From contig JBPJFZ010000011.1 in NCBI GenBank assembly GCA_051208035.1, positions 62,001-126,000 of the forward strand: 64,000 nucleotides of DNA, given 5' to 3'. A program made the position numbers and the translations under genes. Position 1 is the first letter of the stretch. Each line of letters opens with the position of its first letter. The notes under the pieces were generated by a model that saw nothing but the letters and a program-made list of their open reading frames with translations, had not been told where the DNA came from and ran no database searches. The DNA is from JACKOB01 sp024234575 (GTDB lineage: Bacteria; Pseudomonadota; Gammaproteobacteria; Pseudomonadales; Oleiphilaceae). Positions 36,975-45,156 of the stretch are shown here, in pieces.

Positions 36975-38258
36975 TTACCCCAATATTGATTTAGCCTTAT
37001 CGAGCGAGATTTCAATCTCTTGTCTGTTAAGTTTTTGATGCGCAGATAGGCATAAAGTTGAGTTAGATAAGTATTGAGAAATTTTCCTCGCCTCTGGACT
37101 AATTAATTTTATGTCGCTGACTAGAGGGTGTAATTGCTCCCCAAATGTAAAAAATGGTACACCCTCTTTCCGAAGCTTAAAGTCGAACTGATTCCGATTT
37201 TCTAAAACTATCGGGAACGCCCATGGGCAGACATCGTCTGGCAGCATAGAAAAGTAAGGAGTTATTAAATTAATACCACTGGTTAACTCCAAATAAGTGT
37301 TGAAATTTTCCCTCCGTTTCCTCGCAATAAGTTCAAAATCTGCTCGATATAGCAAAGCGTTGGATAGCAGTGGAAGATCTTTTGCAAAAAAAGATGGCTC
37401 AATAGGGTAATGATCGGCTTCGATAATCTCTTTCGGTGATATTTTTTCATTGTCGGAAGAGTTTACACTGTTAGTAACACGTTTTTTTCTAAAAGATTCA
37501 AACTTCGCAAGGGCGTTTTTTAAGGTTTCAGAGTTCGAATTATTTATAAATGACTCAATTATACGTTTGTTGATTTTAATATTTTCTATTGTTGAGCTTT
37601 GTTTTAAGTAGTTGGTGCTGTTTAATATTTTACTTGTCCGGTTAATAAAGCCACCACCAACTACACAAGGTATGATTTTCCAAAAGGAATAAGTGGCAAT
37701 GCTATTGTTAGAACCTGCCAATCTTAGCGGCGATGTTTGCAAAAATGAATGAGACCAGTCTTCAATAATTATGCAGTTGTTTATCGATGCTGTTTCTTTA
37801 AACGCGTCTGATTTAAAAGAAAAGCCAAAATACTGAATGACAACAATAGCTGCAGTGTCTGCATTAATCATATTGTTTACTTCATCTGTATCGATGCTTA
37901 AGTCTTCATTAATCTTGTAAAACTGAATTTTATAGCCTGCTAGTACCGCAGGCTGAACTACTGTCGGGCAATGAAATGCGGGAATCAAAATGGTCTTGCC
38001 CAGAGTTTCGTCAAGGCTGCAAAAAATTTGGTACAGAGCACCTCTAGCTTTTTGACATATGAACGCGGACTGAGTGATTTGTTCGTAAATAACTCTTTGA
38101 TCGTTGCTTAGGTTTTTTTTCCGAATGTCAGAAAGGTCCGGTTGAGGATGCTGCATAAACTTATTTACCTGTTGCGTCGCAGAAGGCAGAAGATAGGTGC
38201 CACGAAAGATGTTAACGAGAAGTAATTGTGGAGTATAAGCTTTCATACCTCCCCACAC
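36975..38258 (-). CDS. DegT/DnrJ/EryC1-like PLP-dependent enzyme
   Basis: 427 residues from GTG 38258; ATG 38246 is the alternative (both closely follow G-rich stretches). Fold type I PLP enzyme related to sugar aminotransferases. ALYQIFCSLDETLGKTILIP precedes the cofactor region, IIIEDWSHSF holds the Asp (167) that contacts the PLP pyridine nitrogen, and YSFWKIIPCVVGGGFI holds the Schiff-base Lys194. The C-terminal third is divergent. It overlaps the upstream glycosyltransferase gene by 35-47 bp, which implies translational coupling. It probably aminates a nucleotide keto-sugar. Confidence 0.82.
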   Translation of the reverse strand: MWGGMKAYTPQLLLVNIFRGTYLLPSATQQVNKFMQHPQPDLSDIRKKNLSNDQRVIYEQITQSAFICQKARGALYQIFCSLDETLGKTILIPAFHCPTVVQPAVLAGYKIQFYKINEDLSIDTDEVNNMINADTAAIVVIQYFGFSFKSDAFKETASINNCIIIEDWSHSFLQTSPLRLAGSNNSIATYSFWKIIPCVVGGGFINRTSKILNSTNYLKQSSTIENIKINKRIIESFINNSNSETLKNALAKFESFRKKRVTNSVNSSDNEKISPKEIIEADHYPIEPSFFAKDLPLLSNALLYRADFELIARKRRENFNTYLELTSGINLITPYFSMLPDDVCPWAFPIVLENRNQFDFKLRKEGVPFFTFGEQLHPLVSDIKLISPEARKISQYLSNSTLCLSAHQKLNRQEIEISLDKAKSILG

Positions 38259-39417
38259 TAACCCCCCAATTCCTTTCCTCCATCACAAACTTCTTACCGT
38301 TTACCAGCATTTTAGCTTGCAGTGCTTTATCACCGAGAATCTTTTCTACATTGCGAATCAAATCTTTTGCGTCATCCGCTTTAAACAGCACTCCGGTCTC
38401 GTCGGGTATAACGAGTTCTTTGTGTCCGCCTACATCCGATGCAATAAACAATTTTTCTTGTGCCATGGCTTCGAGGGGTTTTAAGGGGGTAACCAGCTCG
38501 GTAAGGCGCAGTGATTTTCTTGGGTACACCAACACATCAATTACCGAATAGTATTTGGTCACCTCTTCGTAAGGTACTTTACCGGTAAAGAATATTTTGT
38601 CTTCTAGGCCTAGTTGTTTGGCTTGTGCTTGCAGGTTATCGAATTCGTTGCCGCCGCCAACCAGCAATAGCCTTATGTCGCTGTCCCATTTAATGAGTTC
38701 TGGGGTCGCGTTGATGAGTAAGTCCAGGCCTTCGTAGTCGTAGAATGATCCGATAAAGCCAAGTGTTTTACCTGGCGTGAGGCCAAACTTTTTGGCGATA
38801 TCTGTTTGGTAGGGCAGTGGTTTGCTGATGTGCTCCAGTTCTACCGCATTGGGGATGACTTCTATCGGTGCGGTGGTTGCGTGGCGAGACACTAAATCAT
38901 CCTTTAAGCCCTTGCAGATGGTAAACACGGCACTGGCGCGTTTGATTACCCAGTTTTCCATTGCGCGGGTTAGTCGGTAACGTAAGTCGCCTTCTTTGGT
39001 GGTGCCCTGATCGACCGCAGCGTCTTCCCAAAAGGCTCTTATTTCATACACGAAGGGGATGCCGGTTTTTTTAGAGGCCAAGGCGGCGGCTACACCGTTA
39101 AGTGCGGGGGAGTGTGCATGTATTATTTGCGGCTTTTCTGTGTCTATCACCGTTAGCAAACGCTTATAGATATCACTGATTGTGCCAAGTTGTTGCACAA
39201 TGGGTAACCGGTGCAATATGGTCTCGCCTGCTTTGGTACGATAAAACTTAATGCCACTAACGGTTTCGACGTCGTCTTTATACTGGCCTTGTTTGGGGCC
39301 GGTGAGATGCGATGTTTGCCAGCCAAACGCTTGCTGTTGTTTAAGAATACAGCGGCTTCGCGTGGCGTATCCATCTTGGATGGGGATAGAGTGGTCGAAT
39401 ACGTGGAGTATTTTCAT
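38212..39417 (-). CDS. XrtA/PEP-CTERM-associated glycosyltransferase (GT4, Daro_2409-like)
   Basis: 401 residues. The N-terminus KILHVFDHSIPIQDGYATRS is the hallmark of the exosortase A-associated Daro_2409 family. HAHSPALNGVAAALASKKTG and YEIRAFWEDAAVDQG follow. The donor half has VIPNAVELEHIS, FIGSFYDYEGLDLLINATPE, VLVYPRKSLRLTELVTPLKP and LEAMAQEKLFIASDVGGHKE. It is a conserved member of the XrtA EPS locus and is displaced here into the accessory region. It is first in a leftward pair with the DegT-like gene. Composition by eye is closer to the core operon than to its neighbours. Confidence 0.93.
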   Translation of the reverse strand: MKILHVFDHSIPIQDGYATRSRCILKQQQAFGWQTSHLTGPKQGQYKDDVETVSGIKFYRTKAGETILHRLPIVQQLGTISDIYKRLLTVIDTEKPQIIHAHSPALNGVAAALASKKTGIPFVYEIRAFWEDAAVDQGTTKEGDLRYRLTRAMENWVIKRASAVFTICKGLKDDLVSRHATTAPIEVIPNAVELEHISKPLPYQTDIAKKFGLTPGKTLGFIGSFYDYEGLDLLINATPELIKWDSDIRLLLVGGGNEFDNLQAQAKQLGLEDKIFFTGKVPYEEVTKYYSVIDVLVYPRKSLRLTELVTPLKPLEAMAQEKLFIASDVGGHKELVIPDETGVLFKADDAKDLIRNVEKILGDKALQAKMLVNGKKFVMEERNWGVSVGRYESLYSTITSR

Positions 39418-39544
39418 TAAATGCCTTGTATTGTGGCTATTGGGTCTAAATAATAGTGCGCTTAGTCACGCTGTATAATGATGGCAATTTTAAACCCAAT
39501 TCGATGTTTATGTGTATTTTATTGATGATTTTCAGGTAAATAAT

Positions 39545-40348
39545 ATGGACGTTAGTGCAGTAGTTCTCTCTTTTAATTCAAAAAACTATATCGAAACTTG
39601 TGTTGATTCACTGGTTAGTGCCTATCAGCAAGGCGGTTTGACGGGCGAAATAGTAGTAATTGAAAACGGCTCTACCGACGGCAGTATTTCCATTTTAAGA
39701 AGGCTGCAAGATAAGTACCCCGAGCATTTACAGGTGATTTATCTAGGCCGAAATACTGGCACGACCTATTCCAGAAATCGTGGCCTGGCGATTTCAAAGG
39801 GCAAATATATTTTAATTCTCGATTCTGACGCCTATATGAATGCCGCGGCGTTAACCGGCATGAAGGATTGGCTAGATGCTAATCCGACTACGGGTTTGGT
39901 ATCACCCAAGCTTACTTATCCGGATGGCCGCTTTCAGTTGTCTGTTGATACGTTTCCAACGCTTTCGCGAAAATTTCAGCGCTTTTTCATGTTGAAGCAA
40001 ATGGAGGCACAAGAGGATGTGCAGTTAACTGAGCCTACCGATATTGATTACGCGATCTCTGCTTGCTGGATGTTTCCCGCTGAGACTTATTATCAAATTG
40101 GTGCACTGGATGAGAAGATTTTTTATTCGCCAGAAGATGTCGATTTTTGCTTGCGGGTTTGGCAGTCGGGTAAGAAAATCACTTATTTACCCCAGTTTTC
40201 GGTGGTGCATGACGCTCAAGAGAAGTCTCGTGGCTTTAAAGTAAATTACTTTACCTATTTGCATATTAAGGGGCTGATGTACTTCTTCAACAAGCACAAG
40301 TATGTGTTTAAGTTAGAGAATCTTTATAGAAGGTTAGGGCGGAAGTAA
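39545..40348 (+). CDS. Glycosyltransferase family 2
   Basis: About 267 residues from ATG 39545, chosen because CAGGT lies 7 nt upstream; an upstream GTG (39512) is in frame but has no ribosome-binding site. GT-A fold: VSAVVLSFNSKNYIETCVDS, IVVIENGSTDGSI, RNTGTTYSRNRGLAISKGKY and LILDSDAYM (DxD motif). DIDYAISACWMFPAETYYQI and FYSPEDVDFCLRVWQSGKKI are typical of rhamnosyltransferase-like GT2. A TATAAT hexamer lies upstream at 39474-39479. Convergent with the toxin-like gene. Confidence 0.9.
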   Translation: MDVSAVVLSFNSKNYIETCVDSLVSAYQQGGLTGEIVVIENGSTDGSISILRRLQDKYPEHLQVIYLGRNTGTTYSRNRGLAISKGKYILILDSDAYMNAAALTGMKDWLDANPTTGLVSPKLTYPDGRFQLSVDTFPTLSRKFQRFFMLKQMEAQEDVQLTEPTDIDYAISACWMFPAETYYQIGALDEKIFYSPEDVDFCLRVWQSGKKITYLPQFSVVHDAQEKSRGFKVNYFTYLHIKGLMYFFNKHKYVFKLENLYRRLGRK

Positions 40349-40474
40349 CGCGCGTAGATTGTTGTTGTGTGAAATTCGTAGTTAGGTCTGCTCGCCGAGA
40401 CGCCATTAAGTTAGAACAGGTGGCGTCAACTTCGGCAGGTACCAATAGCTACCGTGCGTGGGCACTAAGCACCA

Positions 40475-40972
40475 CTACTCGCCGCACATGGTACGGACGG
40501 CTGAGACAAGACTGTCATCTAAGTAGTAACCTTTTTCCTTTAGTAACTGAATCCTGTTTAACCCTGAATCAATCAAACCTTTCTTTTTACATTCGACCAG
40601 ACAGTTCATACTTCCTTTGAGTTTTAAGCCTTCTCGCTTAGCTATTAGGCGCCCAGCTTTTTCGTCGATTAAAATATACGCACTTAGTTCTTTTGCCAGC
40701 ATGATCGCGGCTGCCTCGCCATCATCAAGCACTTGTGAGAGTTCGTGCATCCCCTTTGTGTTAGTCACCTGCCTGACATGCAAAATCCCTGAGTCAACAG
40801 CTACTTGTATTTCTATTGCCATGGGTTTTGACAAGTCTTCTGAACATTCGTTAAGCACGATATCTGGAACATAGACTTTGCTAAACAGCGAGGGTAGGTG
40901 TTGTAATATACCCATCGTTGACAGAGCGATTAAAGGGCTCGCATCTGCGACTATAATCACTTGGGTGTTCAC
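40475..40972 (-). CDS. DUF3368 (PIN-like) toxin component
   Basis: 165 residues from a GTG start that overlaps the antitoxin stop (GTGA). The PIN-like fold shows acidic metal-binding residues: VADASPLIALSTMGIL (first Asp), VYVPDIVLNECSEDL, LDDGEAAAIMLAKEL and ILIDEKAGRLIAKREGLKLKG (last acidic residue). DUF3368 proteins are predicted RNases of type II toxin-antitoxin systems. The C-terminus is also typical (LLKEKGYYLDDSLVSAVR). It is inserted in the EPS locus between a GT2 and a beta-helix gene. Toxicity is inferred from family and partner. Confidence 0.85.
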   Translation of the reverse strand: MNTQVIIVADASPLIALSTMGILQHLPSLFSKVYVPDIVLNECSEDLSKPMAIEIQVAVDSGILHVRQVTNTKGMHELSQVLDDGEAAAIMLAKELSAYILIDEKAGRLIAKREGLKLKGSMNCLVECKKKGLIDSGLNRIQLLKEKGYYLDDSLVSAVRTMCGE

Positions 40973-41286
40973 TCGAATTCTTCGCCCAATTCTGAGCTGT
41001 CGTAACCCATAACAGATATCCCTGCAGCGCCCAGCAAAGATATAAAATCATCCATTGTCATGGCAGATAGCTTTGCAGCTTTGGCCAAAGTGAGAACACC
41101 TTCGTTGTACAGTTTTACCGCCATAGACTTATTTACACCCAGGCTAATTAGTGTGCTGTCAAAGGGAATGTTTACGGTCAGCGGGCTGCCGTTTTTAGAA
41201 ATAATACTAATAGAGCCAGCTTCAGCTTCTGCAGCATATCGCCCAATGTTGTTTCTAAGTTCTCTTATTCCGAAGTGTTCCATCAT
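40969..41286 (-). CDS. Antitoxin: Phd/YefM-like N-terminus with UPF0175-like C-terminus
   Basis: 105 residues; ATG at 41286 or at 41283. The first ~45 residues resemble Phd/YefM antitoxins (FGIRELRNNIGRYAAEAEAG, then VNIPF). The rest resembles UPF0175 proteins, which usually pair with DUF3368: GVNKSMAVKLYNEGVLTLAK and AAKLSAMTMDDFISLLGAAG, ending VMGYDSSELGEE. It overlaps the toxin gene by 4 bp and lies upstream of it, as antitoxins do. The N-terminal part would bind operator DNA and the C-terminal part would bind the toxin. The combination is uncommon (see findings). Confidence 0.82.
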   Translation of the reverse strand: MMEHFGIRELRNNIGRYAAEAEAGSISIISKNGSPLTVNIPFDSTLISLGVNKSMAVKLYNEGVLTLAKAAKLSAMTMDDFISLLGAAGISVMGYDSSELGEEFE

Positions 41287-41388
41287 GAGCCCTGCGAGTT
41301 ATTTGTGTACACATATGATAACACGCAAATTCATAAATTATGACTTGTTTTAGTGTGAATGGCGGTCGGTTACCTGTTTTTGATCTCA

Positions 41389-42930
41389 TCACTTGTGGTT
41401 TAGCGTATTACTAAATTTCGCCACACATAGTTGTCGTGATAAATAGTTAATAGGCCCTGTGACCGGAGGTGCTTCCAATTCGTTGCCACAGATGTCTTTA
41501 CTAGACGTGACCGTTGTTCCTGATTCTTCCAACAGATCCATTGAACGCAGGGTGAAGTCTGCCTGACTCGTGTCGGTGTAAATGCTTTTGGAGTAAGGGG
41601 TGTTCAATAGTGCATTGATAACTGGTGATATGTTGTTCTCGCTGCGAAATTGCGCGCCATTTTTACTTACAACTCTTCCATCAATAATGTTGTTGTAAAG
41701 CGTTGCAGTGGTTTGATCGCCAGATAAATCTATCCCTCGGGTGTTAAAAATCAGGTTGTTGTAAATCTCACTTCCTTTGCTTTGGTTTACATATAGGCCA
41801 ACTTCAAGCGGGCAATTGCCGATGATGTTATTTCGTAATGTGCTTCTATCTTGTTCTGTTAGGCATTGCCCATCGGCACAATAGCGTGCGCCGGTACCGC
41901 CGCCACCTAACGAGATGCCAATACGCTTGCCGCCGGCATGCTTCCATTCGCAAAGAATGATGTTTTGTTCGAACGTATTATTTGTACCGGCACCTTTCGC
42001 AAAAGCGCCGTAGCTAATGTAATCGCCGCCGTTTTTGGCAAAATCAGCGACAAAATTACGGGCGATAGTCCAGTGGCTGGCGGCGACTATGTCGATGGGT
42101 GTTACCGGCTTGCTTGTGTTGCGGGGGGCGTGATTAAAAATGGCATTATTTGTAATCAGGCCGTTATCCGGTCGTTTGTCATTTGCTGCGTTGACTTTAA
42201 TGGCAGCGTTAAAGTTACGCAGTATATTGTTGCTGATTTCTGTGTGATGCGCGTCGCCAACTATATGAAAGGCGTGTTCGCATCGGGAATCATCTGAGCA
42301 GTTGCCTTGTATGACCAGGTTTTTGAATGTCCAGTAGGGGGCGACGACCAAAAAGCCGTCTACCGCGTCGAGCTTTAGGGTTACTTCGCCCAGGTTTTCG
42401 GCCATCAGTGTTATACGCTTGGCTGGCTCGCCCTTTTTTACCACGCCAATGTATGCGCTGTTAATTTCGTACACTCCCGGCTGCATGATTAGTGTTGTGC
42501 CGGCTTCAACATTCTTTAGCGCTTGTGTTAACGAGGCTTCATCCGTTATTTGCGTCACCTTTGGTTGCGCATTCAGGGCGCCTTGGCCGTGACTATTTAG
42601 TGGCCCGACAACACCGAGCACAGAAGTTTTGCCTTCATATGACGCCATGAGTGGGTGAGGGATAACTGAAAAAACAACCGAGCTTTTAAAATGTTGGGTT
42701 ATACCGCTAAGAGACGGGTATTTGTAGAGGTAATCGGTTGTGATTTTATCCAGTAAGGTTAGAGTGGTTTCTAAGGGTGGGCGCTGGAAGTACCATTGTA
42801 GAAAACAATAACTAATGAAAACTCCTGTGAAGAGTGCGAGCATTAGAGCCTTAATCAATCGAATGACAATTTTTGTTATTTTGGTGGTTGTCTGACGGGT
42901 GTGGTATTGCAAGTTATCGCCTCTTATCAA
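41389..42930 (-). CDS. Membrane-anchored right-handed parallel beta-helix protein
   Basis: 513 residues. A cationic N-terminus precedes a membrane segment (ALMLALFTGVFISYCFLQWY, about 29-50), so the bulk is periplasmic. From ~130 onward it reads as a right-handed beta-helix: TTLIMQPGVYEINSAYIGVV, FKNLVIQGN, HHTEISNNILRNFNAAIKVN, NTFEQNIILCEWKHAGGKRI and YNNLIFNTRGIDLSGDQTTA. The opening (VTQITDEASLTQALKNVEAG) resembles alginate lyase/chondroitinase-B-type proteins. Conserved Cys residues may form disulfides. Likely an EPS-modifying lyase, epimerase or binding protein; the reaction is unknown. Confidence 0.8.
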   Translation of the reverse strand: MIRGDNLQYHTRQTTTKITKIVIRLIKALMLALFTGVFISYCFLQWYFQRPPLETTLTLLDKITTDYLYKYPSLSGITQHFKSSVVFSVIPHPLMASYEGKTSVLGVVGPLNSHGQGALNAQPKVTQITDEASLTQALKNVEAGTTLIMQPGVYEINSAYIGVVKKGEPAKRITLMAENLGEVTLKLDAVDGFLVVAPYWTFKNLVIQGNCSDDSRCEHAFHIVGDAHHTEISNNILRNFNAAIKVNAANDKRPDNGLITNNAIFNHAPRNTSKPVTPIDIVAASHWTIARNFVADFAKNGGDYISYGAFAKGAGTNNTFEQNIILCEWKHAGGKRIGISLGGGGTGARYCADGQCLTEQDRSTLRNNIIGNCPLEVGLYVNQSKGSEIYNNLIFNTRGIDLSGDQTTATLYNNIIDGRVVSKNGAQFRSENNISPVINALLNTPYSKSIYTDTSQADFTLRSMDLLEESGTTVTSSKDICGNELEAPPVTGPINYLSRQLCVAKFSNTLNHK

Positions 42931-43069
42931 GCAGTTAATCGTGCTAAGTTCGATAATAAGGAAATTAGCTATCTAAGGACACCTCGAAATATACACTCAA
43001 AATTTTTCTTATATTTGGATCGGCGCCGCTGGTGTATAGATGAGAAAGCAGGGCTTAATCAGAAGTTCC

Positions 43070-43426
43070 TTAGATGATATCTTTATCCTGAATGGAGGAG
43101 AGTTGTATCAATAATGTCGGCAAGGCAAGTTGAACAGTGTCCCATACTACTTCGAGGTTGATGTCAAAATAGCCGTGGGCGATACGGTTTCGCATTCCGC
43201 GCATATTACGCCAGGGGATTATAGGGTGCGCCTGTGAAAAATCAGTATAGTTGTCCATGATTTTTGTTGCAGCCTCACCAAGAATAATCAGACTCATAAT
43301 AACCGCTTGCTGAGTACGCTTATCTTTCAGAAAGTCATCTTTGTCCAATCCATCTACAAAGTCGCTAGCATCTTTCGCAGCTTGTCGCATGTGCTCAAGA
43401 TAGTCGACTAATCGATTTTCATTCAT
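43070..43426 (-). CDS. hepT: HepT-like ribonuclease toxin (DUF86)
   Basis: 118 residues. HEPN-fold toxin with the catalytic motif R-x4-H-x-Y: Arg79, His84 and Tyr86 in MRNRIAHGYF. RLVDYLEHMRQAAKDASDFV and AVIMSLIILGEAATKI are typical HepT helices. The start ATG overlaps the antitoxin stop by 4 bp. Known mechanism: HepT cleaves RNA, and MntA-type partners inactivate it by AMPylating the Tyr of the motif. This is the second toxin-antitoxin pair within 3 kb. Confidence 0.9.
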   Translation of the reverse strand: MNENRLVDYLEHMRQAAKDASDFVDGLDKDDFLKDKRTQQAVIMSLIILGEAATKIMDNYTDFSQAHPIIPWRNMRGMRNRIAHGYFDINLEVVWDTVQLALPTLLIQLSSIQDKDII

Positions 43427-43713
43427 ATAGGCAAAGCCTCGGCAAGAACTTGGTCACGAAATTTCACGGGTAAATCATTCGGGGTCAATAGGTCAACATG
43501 AATACCCAGCAGGGACTCAAGCTCTACTTGTAATCCACCTAAGTCGAACAGTGTAGTGCCGGGCAGAGCATCGACCAGCAGGTCAAGGTCGCTGCCTTCT
43601 TCATCTGTTCCATGCAGTACTGATCCAAAAATCCGTGGATTTGTCGTGTGGAAGCGTTTCGTTGCATCCCGGACAGCCTTACGTTTCTGGTCAAGTGCTA
43701 TAGAAGGGCGCAT
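43423..43713 (-). CDS. mntA: MntA-like minimal nucleotidyltransferase antitoxin
   Basis: 96 residues. Minimal nucleotidyltransferase with the motif GS-x10-D-x-D: Gly30-Ser31, Asp42 and Asp44 in GSVLHGTDEEGSDLDLLVD. This is the standard partner of HepT. LESLLGIHVDLLTPNDLPVK is also typical of the family. It is upstream of the toxin gene on the same strand, with a 4-bp overlap. The motif is intact, so both toxin and antitoxin look functional. Confidence 0.9.
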   Translation of the reverse strand: MRPSIALDQKRKAVRDATKRFHTTNPRIFGSVLHGTDEEGSDLDLLVDALPGTTLFDLGGLQVELESLLGIHVDLLTPNDLPVKFRDQVLAEALPI

Positions 43714-43921
43714 GAATATCTCCGTTTATCGAAACTCATTTAAAATGGTAGTCGGTTGTGTAGAGAGCATCAAGGGCTGTACTCGAGTATAGTCATGATC
43801 ATTAGTCGCGTGCGACAGCATGCTGTATAACACAGCAGTGTTGCAATAGGCATTGTTTAAGCACAGATGATTGCAGTAAAACGAGAGTGCTAAGTCGTGC
43901 GTGGTTTTGACTGCTTAGGGC

Positions 43922-43930
43922 TGATATAAT
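43922..43930 (+). promoter_or_regulatory. Extended -10 promoter candidate for the ACP-hydrolase operon
   Basis: TGATATAAT is a perfect extended -10 element (TGnTATAAT), 78 bp before the ACP start. No strong -35 hexamer lies 17 bp upstream (TGGTTT), which extended -10 promoters do not require. The rest of the 43714-44007 gap contains a 12-bp perfect palindrome, ACAGCATGCTGT, at 43815-43826 and a nearby GCTGT-N5-ACAGC repeat, possible operator sequences. Confidence 0.5.
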
Positions 43931-44007
43931 TTCGCCGATTTTTACGCACCTGCGAACAAGCTTTTCGCGATAGATACCATTAATAGTCACAGAACTAAGG
44001 AAGCAGT

Positions 44008-44247
44008 ATGAGCACCATTGATTCGGTATTGGCCGTATTACAAGAAACACTTCAAACAGATGTGGCCGGTTGGGATGAAAACACCGCATTGCTGGGTTCA
44101 ATACCAGAATTCGATTCTATGGCTGTCGTAACCGTTATTACGTCTTTAGAAGACAGCTTAGGCGTGTTTGTTGAAGATGATGAAATTAGCGCCGAGACGT
44201 TTGAAACGGTAGGCAGTCTCGTTGCCTTTGTGGATTCTAAGCTATAA
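44008..44247 (+). CDS. Acyl carrier protein
   Basis: 79 residues, acidic, four-helix ACP. The phosphopantetheine site is Ser37 in PEFDSMAVVTVI (DSM instead of the usual DSL). TAG-free frame, ATG preceded by AAGGAAG. XrtA loci commonly contain such an ACP together with the acyl-CoA ligase, PLP decarboxylase and two hydrolases. Here it stands at the head of the hydrolase operon (15 bp to the next start). It probably carries the acyl or aminoacyl group activated by the ligase at 63244-64000. Confidence 0.92.
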   Translation: MSTIDSVLAVLQETLQTDVAGWDENTALLGSIPEFDSMAVVTVITSLEDSLGVFVEDDEISAETFETVGSLVAFVDSKL

Positions 44248-44262
44248 CCCCCGGACCATTTG

Positions 44263-45156
44263 ATGATATTTCAGCCATCTTACCTGTCGGCAACTAATGG
44301 CAAGTTGTTTAGCCTTTTGCGTTTGCCAGAAACTGGCAGCGTAAAGGCGATAGTGGTTCTCGTGCCACCTTTCGCAGAAGAAATGAATAAATCACGCCAT
44401 ATGTTTGCCCAGTTAAGCGCCTGCTTTGCTGAGTCTAACATGGGTACATTGCTTTTCGACTATTACGGCACAGGTGAGTCAGAGGGGCATTTTGAAGAGG
44501 CCTCGCTTACATCCTACACCCAGGATCTTCAGGATGTCGTGGATCATGTTGCAAACAGTCAACTCGGCCAACAAGTGCCGATATATTTAGTCTGTTTACG
44601 TATGGGGGCGCTTGTGGCGCTGAGTGCCTGGAAGAAATTAGAGAATATTCGTGCCGTTGCGTTTTGGAACCCTGTTATCAGCGGAAAAATACTCATCAAC
44701 CAGTTTTTCCGTTTGCGCTTGGCGGCAAATTTAACCAGCAATTCGGGTAAAAAAGATTCTGCTCAAACAATAAAAGAAGAACTGAGTTCAACAGGATTAA
44801 CAGAAGTAGCAGGCTACACCTTAAGCCAGTCATTGGTAGATGAGCTAGAGCAATCATCACTCGATAAATACATTACTGACCCTGAATTTACCTTTCCTAA
44901 AGTAGCCTGGTTTGAAGCCAGTTCGCCAGCCAAAGATACTCTGCTACCGGTTTCGGCCACAGCGATAGAAAAACTCACGCAAGCCAGCATCCCCGTTGAA
45001 AGCTTCTGCGTAGAAGGCAGTCAGTTTTGGTCAACTCAGGAAATTTCTGTCGCGCCTTTGTTAATAGCTAAAACCGTCAACTGGTTTAGCGACCAATGTG
45101 CTGGGCATGGTTGTAATAATCTGAACTCCGAGAAGGGCACCCGTCATGAGCAATGA
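44263..45156 (+). CDS. Exosortase A system-associated alpha/beta hydrolase (type 2)
   Basis: 297 residues from ATG 44263 (a TTG directly before it is also in frame). Alpha/beta-hydrolase fold with VVLVPPFAEEMNKSRHMFAQ and LFDYYGTGESEG, the signature of the exosortase A-associated hydrolase 2 family. At the nucleophile elbow the sequence is VCLRMGALVAL: Arg113 stands where a Ser is expected, so ordinary esterase activity is doubtful. It overlaps the next gene by 11 bp. Its role may be structural or involve ACP-bound thioesters. Confidence 0.9.
   Translation: MIFQPSYLSATNGKLFSLLRLPETGSVKAIVVLVPPFAEEMNKSRHMFAQLSACFAESNMGTLLFDYYGTGESEGHFEEASLTSYTQDLQDVVDHVANSQLGQQVPIYLVCLRMGALVALSAWKKLENIRAVAFWNPVISGKILINQFFRLRLAANLTSNSGKKDSAQTIKEELSSTGLTEVAGYTLSQSLVDELEQSSLDKYITDPEFTFPKVAWFEASSPAKDTLLPVSATAIEKLTQASIPVESFCVEGSQFWSTQEISVAPLLIAKTVNWFSDQCAGHGCNNLNSEKGTRHEQ

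Noticed and set aside
40349..40474. Possible inserted element between the GT2 and toxin genes
   Set aside because: No inverted repeats, no target duplication and no transposase frame were seen.
43556..43792. 78-codon + strand frame across the antitoxin gene
   Set aside because: Shadow of the MntA-like gene on the other strand, whose motifs are intact.
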